Part shown: positions 1 to 5,677 of the stretch, piece after piece
How positions within the stretch are numbered: the stretch's first letter is position 1
Layout: each line of letters starts with the position of its first letter
Source: Crenothrix polyspora
Lineage (GTDB): Bacteria; Pseudomonadota; Gammaproteobacteria; Methylococcales; Methylomonadaceae
DNA: 5,677 nucleotides
Assembly: GCA_945903675.1 (NCBI GenBank)
Contig: CAMDOP010000216.1
Coordinates: 1-5,677 of the forward strand
Direction of reading: 5' to 3'
Program-made: the position numbers and the translations under genes
The notes under the pieces: generated by a model
Database searches by the model: none
The model's input: only the letters and a program-made list of their open reading frames with translations
Told to the model about the DNA's origin: nothing

Positions 1-270
1 CCAGGTTTAGTGATTGCTATTAATCATCGTAGAGCTTTTGATGATATCAATGTCGCGTTTATTACCACAGAACTTGATTCGTATGCTTTCGATACTTCGG
101 CAGTGACTATTTCTGAGACTGATTTAGTAGAAGGTAAATTAAAGCATGAAAGTGTCGTTCGTGTTGATAAAGTCATTACCGTACAAAGCAAAATTTGTCG
201 GAAAGTAGCCAGCCTCAATACAACAAAGCTAGATGAAGTTTTGAGAAAAGTAACCGCTTTTAGCGTAGAA
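1..270 (+). other. PemK/MazF-like ribonuclease domain segment at the N-terminus of the RfbH frame
   Basis: The translation begins PGLVIAINHRR, like the RPxLVI strand of PemK/MazF. It continues with VAFITTE, where Thr19 (bases 64-66) sits at the catalytic threonine position of MazF (Thr48 in Bacillus subtilis MazF). Then follow DLVEGKLKHESVVRVDKV and a TVQSKICRKVASLN segment, the typical last strands and turn, and a closing helix (LDEVLRKV). The catalytic arginine normally lies just before the Pro encoded by bases 1-3, so it would be just outside the window. Known family role: type II toxin that cleaves mRNA, usually encoded after a MazE/PemI antitoxin gene. No stop codon separates it from RfbH. 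The boundary is approximate because the toxin's last helix and the N-terminal helix of RfbH would fall in the same place (about bases 228-285). Recognition is by pattern memory, not a search. Confidence 0.75.
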
Positions 271-1539
271 AACTTTTCAGCTAATAAATTTAAAACGCCT
301 ACTTTTGTACCAGATGCCACCGTTATTCCACCCTCAGGCAAAGTACTCGGTGCCGAAGAACTTAAACTCATGGTCGAAGCCTCACTCGATGGCTGGCTTA
401 CCACTGGCCGCTTTAATGCAGAATTTGAAGAAAAGCTGGCGACATTTATTGGTGTTAAACATTTAATCACTGTTAATTCTGGTTCTTCTGCTAATTTGGT
501 TGCCTTTAGCACCTTAACCTCACCCAAGTTAGGCGACCGTGCCATCAAGCCGGGTGATGAAGTGATTGGTGTTGCTGCGGGCTTTCCCACCACTGTTAAC
601 CCGATTCTGCAATTTGGTGCAGTGCCGGTATTTGTGGATGTCGATCCCAAAACCCATAACATTGACGCCAGCAAAATAGAAGCCGCCATTGGCCCCAAAA
701 CCAAAGCCATCATGTTGGCGCATTCTTTGGGTAACCCGTTTAACCTGGATGTGGTCACAGACTTGTGTAAAAAGCACAACCTCTGGTTAATCGAAGATTG
801 CTGTGACGCTTTAGGCACCACTTATCGCGGACAAATGGTCGGTACGTTTGGTGACATTGGCACCCTGAGCTTTTATCCGGCGCATCACATCACCATGGGT
901 GAAGGCGGTGCCGTATTTACCAACAGCAAAAAACTAAAAACCATCGCCGAAAGCTTTCGTGATTGGGGGCGTGATTGCTACTGCGCACCCGGTAAAGACA
1001 ATACTTGCGGTAAACGCTTTTGCTTTAAACTGGGTCAACTACCTAAAGGTTATGATCATAAATATACTTACAGTCACTTGGGTTACAACCTTAAAATTAC
1101 CGATATGCAGGCCGCTTGTGGCGTTGCGCAACTAGAAAAAGCGCCGCAGTTTATTCAAACCCGCAAAGACAATTTTGCTTTTCTTAAAAATCGTTTAAAA
1201 AGCTGTGCCGCCTTTTTAGAGTTACCCGAAGCAACTGAACATTCAGATCCATCTTGGTTTGGCTTTCCCATTACGGTCAAAGAAAACAGCCCCGTGACCC
1301 GCTTGGAATTATTGACCCATTTAGATCAACATAAAATCGGCTCTCGGTTATTATTTGCAGGCAACTTAACCCGTCAACCTTATATGATCGGCGCGAACTT
1401 CCGTATCAGCGGTGATCTGACCCATACTGACAACGTGATGAACAACACCTTTTGGATAGGTGTGCAACCCGCATTGACTCAAGAAATGCTGGAGTTTGCA
1501 GCGTGTAAAATTGAAAGCTATCTTGGTGTAACTTGCTGA
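1..1539 (+). CDS. rfbH: PemK/MazF toxin C-terminal part fused in frame to RfbH (CDP-4-keto-6-deoxyglucose 3-dehydrase, E1); 5' partial
   Basis: RfbH/E1 is a PMP-dependent [2Fe-2S] enzyme that removes the C3 hydroxyl of CDP-4-keto-6-deoxyglucose on the way to CDP-3,6-dideoxyhexoses, in the cytoplasm, with a separate reductase (E3) that is not in this window. Residues are numbered from the GTG at base 10. About 88-509 match RfbH: SGSSAN (157-162), the DegT-fold site SFYPAHHITMGEGG (287-300) with His292 where aminotransferases have the PLP lysine, and C265-X57-C323-X1-C325-X7-C333, exactly the E1 iron-sulfur pattern. Residues 1-85 instead resemble the C-terminal two thirds of a PemK/MazF toxin. 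The frame is open from base 1 (codons P-G-L-V), so the GTG is an internal Val and the real start lies upstream. RfbH is normally about 437 aa; its first 20 or so residues are replaced here. RfbH identity is near certain; whether the fusion is functional is unknown. Confidence 0.93.
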   Translation, partial: PGLVIAINHRRAFDDINVAFITTELDSYAFDTSAVTISETDLVEGKLKHESVVRVDKVITVQSKICRKVASLNTTKLDEVLRKVTAFSVENFSANKFKTPTFVPDATVIPPSGKVLGAEELKLMVEASLDGWLTTGRFNAEFEEKLATFIGVKHLITVNSGSSANLVAFSTLTSPKLGDRAIKPGDEVIGVAAGFPTTVNPILQFGAVPVFVDVDPKTHNIDASKIEAAIGPKTKAIMLAHSLGNPFNLDVVTDLCKKHNLWLIEDCCDALGTTYRGQMVGTFGDIGTLSFYPAHHITMGEGGAVFTNSKKLKTIAESFRDWGRDCYCAPGKDNTCGKRFCFKLGQLPKGYDHKYTYSHLGYNLKITDMQAACGVAQLEKAPQFIQTRKDNFAFLKNRLKSCAAFLELPEATEHSDPSWFGFPITVKENSPVTRLELLTHLDQHKIGSRLLFAGNLTRQPYMIGANFRISGDLTHTDNVMNNTFWIGVQPALTQEMLEFAACKIESYLGVTC

Positions 1540-1555
1540 AATAGAATTGTATTGA

Positions 1556-1584
1556 TTGTTCAATTAATAAATCATCGCTATAAA
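1556..1584 (+). promoter_or_regulatory. Possible weak sigma-70-like promoter before the aldolase gene
   Basis: In the 73-base AT-rich gap, TATAAA (1579-1584) matches five of six -10 consensus bases. It lies 17 bases after TTGTTC (1556-1561), which matches only the TTG of a -35 box. The predicted start would be about 20 bases upstream of the aldolase ATG. AT-rich gaps produce such matches by chance, and the same genes could be served by read-through from the upstream gene. Confidence 0.2.
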
Positions 1585-1601
1585 AATACTACTTTTAAAT
1601 T

Positions 1602-1607
1602 AAAGGA
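1602..1607 (+). promoter_or_regulatory. Ribosome binding site of the aldolase gene
   Basis: AAAGGA lies five bases before the ATG at 1613 and supports that start. It is one of the clearest Shine-Dalgarno sites in the window. Confidence 0.7.
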
Positions 1608-1612
1608 ATATT

Positions 1613-2413
1613 ATGAATAAGTTAGAAAAAGAAATGTTCGACATTCTCAAAAAAGGGAAAAATGAATTTGGGTATGTCGCTGTCAAAGCAGAGTTCGAGG
1701 CTGAGGGGACTCGTATTGATGAATTTCTAAGGCTACTTGAACTGGCCCGGCGCGCTGATCTCAAAGTTGGACTAAAAATTGGTGGATGCGAGGCAATTCG
1801 TGACTTACTTGAGGCAAGACAGATTGGTGTTGATTACATTATTGCACCTATGATTGAAACTCCCTATGCCCTTTCAAAATATATTGATGCCAAGAACAAA
1901 GTCTTTAATGAAGAAGAGAAACAAGACACTAAATTCTTATTTAATTTAGAAACTATAGCGGCATATCAACAACTTGAAGACATTGCAGCTATTGCAGCTA
2001 AGCCGGATGGTGCTGCCGGCATTGTATTTGGTAGAGTTGATTTCTCGATGTCGGATGGTTTGGGTCGTGACGAAATTAATTCTGAAATCATTACTGATTA
2101 TTGTTGCAAAGCTGCGCAAGTCTGTAATGACAAAAATCTTGAGTTTGTGGTTGGCGGCGGTGTATCAATGGATTCTTTACCAGCACTAAGAAAAATTAAA
2201 AAAATTCGTCTTGACCGTTTTGAAACACGAAAAATTATATTTAATGGTGATGCACTGGATCAGCCTAATATGGAACAAGGTTTATTAAACGCTGTGCATT
2301 TTGAATTACTGTGGTTACTCAATAAACGTGAATATTATAAGACTATTGAACGTGAAGATGATAAACGTATTGCCATGCTAGAGCAACGATGGGGAAAAAT
2401 CGAAATCAAGTAA
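1613..2413 (+). CDS. HpcH/HpaI aldolase / citrate lyase family protein
   Basis: This 266-aa TIM-barrel protein has the size of class II pyruvate aldolases (HpcH/HpaI), which cleave or form C-C bonds between pyruvate and an aldehyde. Glu113 in FNLET and Asp143 in GRVDFS are spaced like the two divalent-metal ligands of HpaI, and DYIIAPMIETPYA (74-86) matches the preceding strand and loop. In a by-eye alignment the conserved pyruvate-binding Arg (VRxP) is replaced by Lys55 in GLKIGG, and the usual active-site His (LEHG) is absent around AEFEAEG (26-32), so this is a divergent subfamily. The tail beyond about 230 is rich in charged residues and helical. The ATG is backed by AAAGGA. It opens a tight gene set with SDR and cyclase genes, so it more likely acts on a sugar precursor than in aromatic catabolism. 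Substrate and direction are not known; the fold assignment is firm. Confidence 0.85.
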   Translation: MNKLEKEMFDILKKGKNEFGYVAVKAEFEAEGTRIDEFLRLLELARRADLKVGLKIGGCEAIRDLLEARQIGVDYIIAPMIETPYALSKYIDAKNKVFNEEEKQDTKFLFNLETIAAYQQLEDIAAIAAKPDGAAGIVFGRVDFSMSDGLGRDEINSEIITDYCCKAAQVCNDKNLEFVVGGGVSMDSLPALRKIKKIRLDRFETRKIIFNGDALDQPNMEQGLLNAVHFELLWLLNKREYYKTIEREDDKRIAMLEQRWGKIEIK

Positions 2414-2444
2414 GTATAAATCAATTGTCAATCTTAATAGAAGT

Positions 2445-3155
2445 ATGAATAAACCTAACGTATTAGTGTTTGGCGCAACGGGGGCAATTGGTAGTGCTAT
2501 TGTTGACTGGTTTAGCGGTCAGCAATATGAGGTGATAGCCATTAGTCGAAATCCTCCAGAAAGTGGCCTATCAAATAATATAACGTGGCTTAACTGGGAT
2601 GGCAGTCAGAACGTTAATAGTTTCTCTCGTCTAAAAAAAGACTCAATTAACGCTGTTGTTTGGGCACAGGGCGCCAATTTTAATGATGACATTAATACTT
2701 TTGAAGCAAGCGCACATCAGACTATGTATGAAGCCAATGTTATTTATATATTGCTTAGTTTACAGGTATTGATCAAACAAAATATATTGACTAATGCTGC
2801 TCGCCTTTGTGTGATTAGCTCTATTTGGCAAAATTTGGCGAGACAGAATAAATTGTCATATTGTATTACCAAATCGGCCTTACAAGGCTTGGTTCAGTCG
2901 CTTACTATCGATCTTGGGCATTCAGGACACCTGATCAATGCGGTACTTCCTGGTGCTTTAGATAGCCCCATGACACGTGCAAATTTAGATAAAAAACAAT
3001 TGGATAGTTTAGAAAAGTTGACGCCTTTAGGATCTCTATCTACCTTGGATGATGTATGTAATCTTGTCGGGTTTTTGTGCTCACAAAACAACACAGGTAT
3101 CACCGGACAATTTATTGCAGCTGATGGCGGATTTTCATATGCAAGAATCATTTGA
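2445..3155 (+). CDS. SDR family oxidoreductase (classical, FabG-like)
   Basis: A 236-aa classical short-chain dehydrogenase, predicted to interconvert a keto and a hydroxyl group with NAD(P)H in the cytoplasm. Visible motifs in order: nucleotide-binding GATGAIG (10-16), AQGAN (74-78) at the NNAG position, Asn98, Ser125/Ser126, the catalytic pair Tyr139 and Lys143 in YCITK, the LPGALDSPM loop (168-176), and ADGGF near the end. The tetrad Asn-Ser-Tyr-Lys is therefore complete. The glycine motif GATGAIG is closer to TGxxGxxG than to the usual TGxxxGxG, and the first half is less conserved than in FabG. It starts 31 bases after the aldolase stop with only a weak AGAAG near the ATG, so coupling to upstream translation is possible. 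Its last 17 bases overlap the cyclase gene. In context it probably reduces a product of the aldolase or cyclase; the substrate is not deducible. Confidence 0.87.
   Translation: MNKPNVLVFGATGAIGSAIVDWFSGQQYEVIAISRNPPESGLSNNITWLNWDGSQNVNSFSRLKKDSINAVVWAQGANFNDDINTFEASAHQTMYEANVIYILLSLQVLIKQNILTNAARLCVISSIWQNLARQNKLSYCITKSALQGLVQSLTIDLGHSGHLINAVLPGALDSPMTRANLDKKQLDSLEKLTPLGSLSTLDDVCNLVGFLCSQNNTGITGQFIAADGGFSYARII
3126..3131 (+). promoter_or_regulatory. Ribosome binding site that decides the cyclase start
   Basis: GGCGGA lies seven bases before the ATG at 3139, inside the end of the SDR gene. It favours this start over the in-frame ATGs at 3049 and 3124, which lack a comparable site and would give a non-homologous N-terminal extension. 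Confidence 0.5.
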
Positions 3156-4245
3156 AATTTTATCTTCAACAGGAAATTACTCAGTAGTTGCCGGTACAGA
3201 TTTATTAGCACACCTTATCGTTCAACAGCCTGATGCAATTTATATGGTTGATGAGCGACTTGAAGGTGTTTTGCCCACAACTATAACTAATCGTATCCTT
3301 ATTAAAGCGAATGAGAATAATAAGTCGTTAGAAAGCATGCCAGAAGTAATTCTAAAAATGCGCGAATCTGGGGCTAACCGCAATAGTCACTTGGTGGCTA
3401 TAGGGGGTGGAGTTATTCAAGATATTGCTACTTTTGTGGCATCAACGTATATGCGCGGTATCCAATGGACCTATATGCCAACGACCCTTTTAGGGATGGC
3501 AGACTCCTGTATTGGTGGCAAATCATCCATCAATGTGCTGGGTTATAAAAATTTAATCGGTAATTTTTACCCGCCTGTCGCTATCTTAATTGATATGGCT
3601 TTCATTAATACATTAAATGAAGAGCAGGTAATTGGCGGGCTATTTGAAGCAGCAAAAATTTGTTACGCGCGTGGATATCAATCATTTTTGGCATACTTGA
3701 ACGAATCACCTTCGTATCCATTAAATACAGACAATGCTCAACGCGTTATTGTGCAAACATTAAAAACCAAGAAATGGTTTATCGAAACGGATGAATTTGA
3801 TCAGAATGAACGATTGTTACTCAATTTTGGGCATACATTTGGTCATGCCTTAGAAGCTGGTACTAACTTTGGTATAACGCATGGAATTGCCGTCGGTATA
3901 GGTATGGTTGTCGCTGTTGAATATGCAAAAGCATCTGCGTTGTTATCAGCAACAGGCATTAATCGGGCAGAGCATTTGATTCAGCATGTTAAAGTCATGT
4001 TGGGAGATGGCCTTAAAAATGTAATTGCAAATCCACCCGAAATAGATTTGGCGTTGGTTTTAGAAAAATTTAACAACGATAAAAAGCATCGCACAGATTG
4101 TTATCGTATGGTGGTACCAAAAGAAGAAGGCGAGCTGGCACTAATATCCGAACCTAAAAATGATGCTGTCCACAATCGTATTCGATTAGCTTATCAACAA
4201 GGCCTGGCTGAGATTGGCTATTTAAACTATCAGCTTATCGATTAA
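3139..4245 (+). CDS. 3-dehydroquinate synthase-like sugar-phosphate cyclase
   Basis: With the ATG at 3139 the protein is 368 aa, the usual DHQ synthase length. An ATG at 3049 would add 30 residues lying inside the SDR gene and unlike the family. Family enzymes use NAD+ and Zn2+ or Co2+ to cyclise a heptulosonate-type phosphate. Motifs: GGGVIQD (89-95, NAD binding), RG (106-107), MPTTLLGMADS (113-123), GGKSSIN (126-132), KNLIGNFYPP (137-146), the metal ligands Glu170 (GGLFEAAK), His232 and His248 (FGHTFGHALE and THG), Lys173, Arg225 and DKK (314-316). The residues that bind substrate in true DHQ synthase therefore appear largely kept. GGGVIQD has Gln where AroB usually has Gly, and GGLFEAAKICYA differs from the usual AroB form GMAEVIKYG. 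Between an aldolase/SDR pair and a sugar epimerase, it is more likely a specialised cyclase for a cyclitol or carbocyclic sugar than housekeeping AroB, though DHQ synthase activity cannot be excluded. Confidence 0.85.
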   Translation: MQESFEILSSTGNYSVVAGTDLLAHLIVQQPDAIYMVDERLEGVLPTTITNRILIKANENNKSLESMPEVILKMRESGANRNSHLVAIGGGVIQDIATFVASTYMRGIQWTYMPTTLLGMADSCIGGKSSINVLGYKNLIGNFYPPVAILIDMAFINTLNEEQVIGGLFEAAKICYARGYQSFLAYLNESPSYPLNTDNAQRVIVQTLKTKKWFIETDEFDQNERLLLNFGHTFGHALEAGTNFGITHGIAVGIGMVVAVEYAKASALLSATGINRAEHLIQHVKVMLGDGLKNVIANPPEIDLALVLEKFNNDKKHRTDCYRMVVPKEEGELALISEPKNDAVHNRIRLAYQQGLAEIGYLNYQLID

Positions 4246-4248
4246 ACC

Positions 4249-5304
4249 ATGCCAAACAAAACGATTGATTGGTCATTTGAACAAGACTTAGAATTTATTC
4301 TATCTGTGACTGAAGAAGTCTTCAAAAGCTTAGAAGGCGGGCATATTTTTTTGACCGGCGGCACTGGTTTTATTGGTTGCTGGCTACTTGAAAGTTTACG
4401 CCATGCCAACAAACGCTTGGCTTTAGATATTAAGGTTACAGCTTTAACGCGTAACCCACTGGCATTTTCAAAAAAAGCGCCGCATTTAGCCACCGATACA
4501 AATTTTAACTTTATATCGGGCGATGTTTGTGATTTCGAATACCCGAGTGGTGAGTTTAGTCATGTGATTCATGCGGCTACTGATGCGAGTGCGCAGCTAA
4601 ATGAAGAAAATCCAATCCAGATGTTTAATACGGTGGTAGAAGGAACAAGGCAAGTGCTTGATTTTGCTGCAGACAAAAAACCAGAAAAGGTTTTGTTTTT
4701 AAGCTCGGGTGCTATTTATGGCCAACAACCTTGGGAGCTTGAAAAAGTACCAGAAACTTGGCTAGGCGCACCCAGTTGTTTGGATGCAATAGCAGCCTAC
4801 GCAGAAGGCAAACGAGCGGCTGAGATGATGTGTGCACTTTATGCAAAACAAAAAGGTTTGCCTATTACTATCGCGCGAATTTTTGCTCTATTGGGGCCTT
4901 ATCTCCCGCTTGACTCTCATTTTGCAGCCGGAAATTTTATTCGTGATGCGATGCAAGGGAAATCGATTGTTGTGCAAGGCAATGGGTTGCCGTGTCGCTC
5001 CTATCTTTATGCCTCAGATTTAACGGTTTGGCTATGGCATTTATTAATCCGTGGCCAAGCCAATAAGGCTTACAACGTAGGTTCAGACGAAGCGGTATCT
5101 ATTAAACAATTAGCTGAAAGAACATCTACAGTGCTTGCAAAAGGCGATTATCAAATCTTGGGTGTTAATGATGGTGGCTGGAATTTGGGCAGATATGTCC
5201 CAGATACTCGGTTGATTAACCAAGAATTAGGCCTATATAAAACAGTATCATTAGATGATGCTATAAAAAGAACCGCTCTTTGGCACGGCTGGAAAGGGAA
5301 TTAA
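4249..5304 (+). CDS. NAD-dependent epimerase/dehydratase (extended SDR)
   Basis: A 351-aa extended short-chain dehydrogenase of the nucleotide-sugar epimerase/4,6-dehydratase group. Features in order: a 30-residue N-terminal helical extension with DLEFILSVTEEVF (13-25), the Rossmann motif LTGGTGFIG (35-43), GDV (91-93), HAAT (108-111), LSSGAIYG (151-158) supplying the catalytic Ser, Tyr184 and Lys188 in YAEGK, ARIFALLGPYLPLD (209-222) and RSYLYASDL (250-258), the substrate-side loop typical of sugar epimerases. The extension resembles that of a group often annotated NAD-dependent epimerase or dTDP-glucose 4,6-dehydratase-like in polysaccharide loci, so the ATG three bases after the cyclase stop is accepted although no clear Shine-Dalgarno site is visible; coupling to the cyclase is likely. 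It may oxidise, epimerise or dehydrate a nucleotide sugar. It is not clearly RfbJ, RfbG or GalE, so no symbol is given. Confidence 0.87.
   Translation: MPNKTIDWSFEQDLEFILSVTEEVFKSLEGGHIFLTGGTGFIGCWLLESLRHANKRLALDIKVTALTRNPLAFSKKAPHLATDTNFNFISGDVCDFEYPSGEFSHVIHAATDASAQLNEENPIQMFNTVVEGTRQVLDFAADKKPEKVLFLSSGAIYGQQPWELEKVPETWLGAPSCLDAIAAYAEGKRAAEMMCALYAKQKGLPITIARIFALLGPYLPLDSHFAAGNFIRDAMQGKSIVVQGNGLPCRSYLYASDLTVWLWHLLIRGQANKAYNVGSDEAVSIKQLAERTSTVLAKGDYQILGVNDGGWNLGRYVPDTRLINQELGLYKTVSLDDAIKRTALWHGWKGN
5294..5298 (+). promoter_or_regulatory. Ribosome binding site of the thiamine-diphosphate enzyme gene
   Basis: AAGGG lies nine bases before the ATG at 5308, within the last codons of the epimerase gene. 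It supports that start and separate initiation. Confidence 0.55.
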
Positions 5305-5307
5305 AAA

Positions 5308-5677
5308 ATGAAATTATCAGATTACATTGCCCAAAGAATTACTGATTACGGTATTAAACATGTTTTTATGGTGACCGGTGGAGGCGCTATGCACCTGAAT
5401 CATTCATTAGGGACTCATAAAGATTTAGAATGCATTTTTAATCATCATGAACAAGCCTGTGCAATGGGGGCTGAAGCCTATTATCGTTTAAATAATCAAT
5501 TAGCCTTGGTCAACGTCACCTCTGGCCCGGGCGGTACAAACACCATCACTGGTGTGTATGGTGCATTTGTTGATTCAATTGGTATGATGGTTATTTCTGG
5601 GCAAGTAAAATGGGAAACTACGGTTAGAAGCACTGGCTTACCCTTGCGCCAGTATGGCGACCAAGAACTAGATATTG
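5308..5677 (+). CDS. Thiamine diphosphate-binding protein, acetolactate synthase-like; 3' partial
   Basis: The first 123 codons of a ThDP enzyme; such proteins usually have 550-600 residues, so about 80% lies beyond the right edge. The N-terminal (PYR) domain is clear: MKLSDYIAQRITDYGIKHVF, then VTGGGAMHL (22-30), and NHHEQACAMGAEAYYR (45-60) with Glu48 as the conserved glutamate that activates the thiamine ring. TSGPGGTNTITGVYGAFVDS follows (71-90), then ISGQVKWETT and RQYGDQELD (114-122). Known relatives: acetolactate synthase, and YerE, which transfers a two-carbon unit from pyruvate to a CDP-keto-dideoxysugar. The ATG starts three bases after the epimerase stop and is preceded by AAGGG. 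With RfbH in the same locus, a YerE-like role in building a branched sugar is attractive but unproven; ALS-like enzymes in polysaccharide clusters also have unknown substrates. The C-terminal ThDP-binding motif (GDG...N) is not visible here. Confidence 0.88.
   Translation, partial: MKLSDYIAQRITDYGIKHVFMVTGGGAMHLNHSLGTHKDLECIFNHHEQACAMGAEAYYRLNNQLALVNVTSGPGGTNTITGVYGAFVDSIGMMVISGQVKWETTVRSTGLPLRQYGDQELDI

Noticed and set aside
10..12. GTG at base 10 as the start of the first gene
   Set aside because: The frame is open to base 1 and codons 1-4 already form the PGLV part of the PemK/MazF strand, so this GTG is an internal valine and the gene begins upstream of the window.
24..821. Long open frame of 265 codons on the - strand opposite the toxin/RfbH junction
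   Set aside because: It lies entirely opposite a clearly coding frame, its translation shows no recognisable motif and is rich in Ser, Thr, Leu and Val as expected of an antisense shadow, and it has no convincing start signal.
1545..1565. Short inverted repeats after the rfbH stop (ATTGA/TCAAT at 1551-1564, AATTG/CAATT at 1545-1565) as a terminator
   Set aside because: The stems are only five AT-rich base pairs and no T-run follows, so a rho-independent terminator is not supported.
3049..3138. Upstream in-frame ATGs (3049 and 3124) extending the cyclase N-terminus
   Set aside because: The extra residues overlap the SDR gene by up to 107 bases, do not look like the start of a DHQ synthase and lack a ribosome site; the ATG at 3139 gives the normal family length.
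2894..3211. 105-codon open frame on the - strand across the SDR/cyclase junction
   Set aside because: It is antisense to two well-supported genes, shows no motif and has no ribosome site; the real overlap here is the + strand SDR/cyclase pair.

Overview
The window is a gene-dense stretch of a bacterial surface-polysaccharide (O-antigen/LPS or capsule type) sugar-nucleotide locus. All six coding regions are on the + strand with short gaps or overlaps. The AT-rich coding sequence, Shine-Dalgarno-like sites and an E1-type RfbH dehydrase suggest a Gram-negative bacterium, most likely a gamma- or betaproteobacterium. Nothing here fixes the genus. No RNA gene, insertion sequence, CRISPR array or gene-free stretch over 300 bases is visible.

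Layout: (1) 1-1539, open at the left edge, is one continuous reading frame. It joins the C-terminal part of a PemK/MazF-type ribonuclease toxin (about 1-270) to an almost complete RfbH/E1 CDP-4-keto-6-deoxyglucose 3-dehydrase (about 271-1539). The dehydrase keeps the diagnostic His in place of the PLP lysine and the exact C-X57-C-X1-C-X7-C iron-sulfur pattern. (2) After a 73-base AT-rich gap comes a compact set: HpcH/HpaI-like aldolase (1613-2413), short-chain dehydrogenase (2445-3155), 3-dehydroquinate-synthase-like cyclase (3139-4245), extended-SDR epimerase/dehydratase (4249-5304) and the first 123 codons of a thiamine-diphosphate enzyme of the acetolactate-synthase fold (5308 to the right edge).

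How they may work together: RfbH-type enzymes open the route to CDP-3,6-dideoxyhexoses. ThDP enzymes in such loci (for example YerE of the yersiniose pathway) add a two-carbon unit from pyruvate to a keto sugar. An aldolase, an AroB-like cyclase and two SDR enzymes are not needed for an ordinary dideoxyhexose. Together they suggest a carbocyclic or carbon-branched building block made by C-C bond formation, ring closure and reduction. That pathway is inference; each enzyme family is supported by visible motifs.

The two main points of interest are the in-frame toxin/RfbH junction, which coincides with a composition step (about 36% GC in bases 1-300 against 47% in 301-600, counted by hand), and the aldolase-SDR-cyclase-epimerase-ThDP cassette as a candidate uncharacterised sugar or cyclitol pathway.
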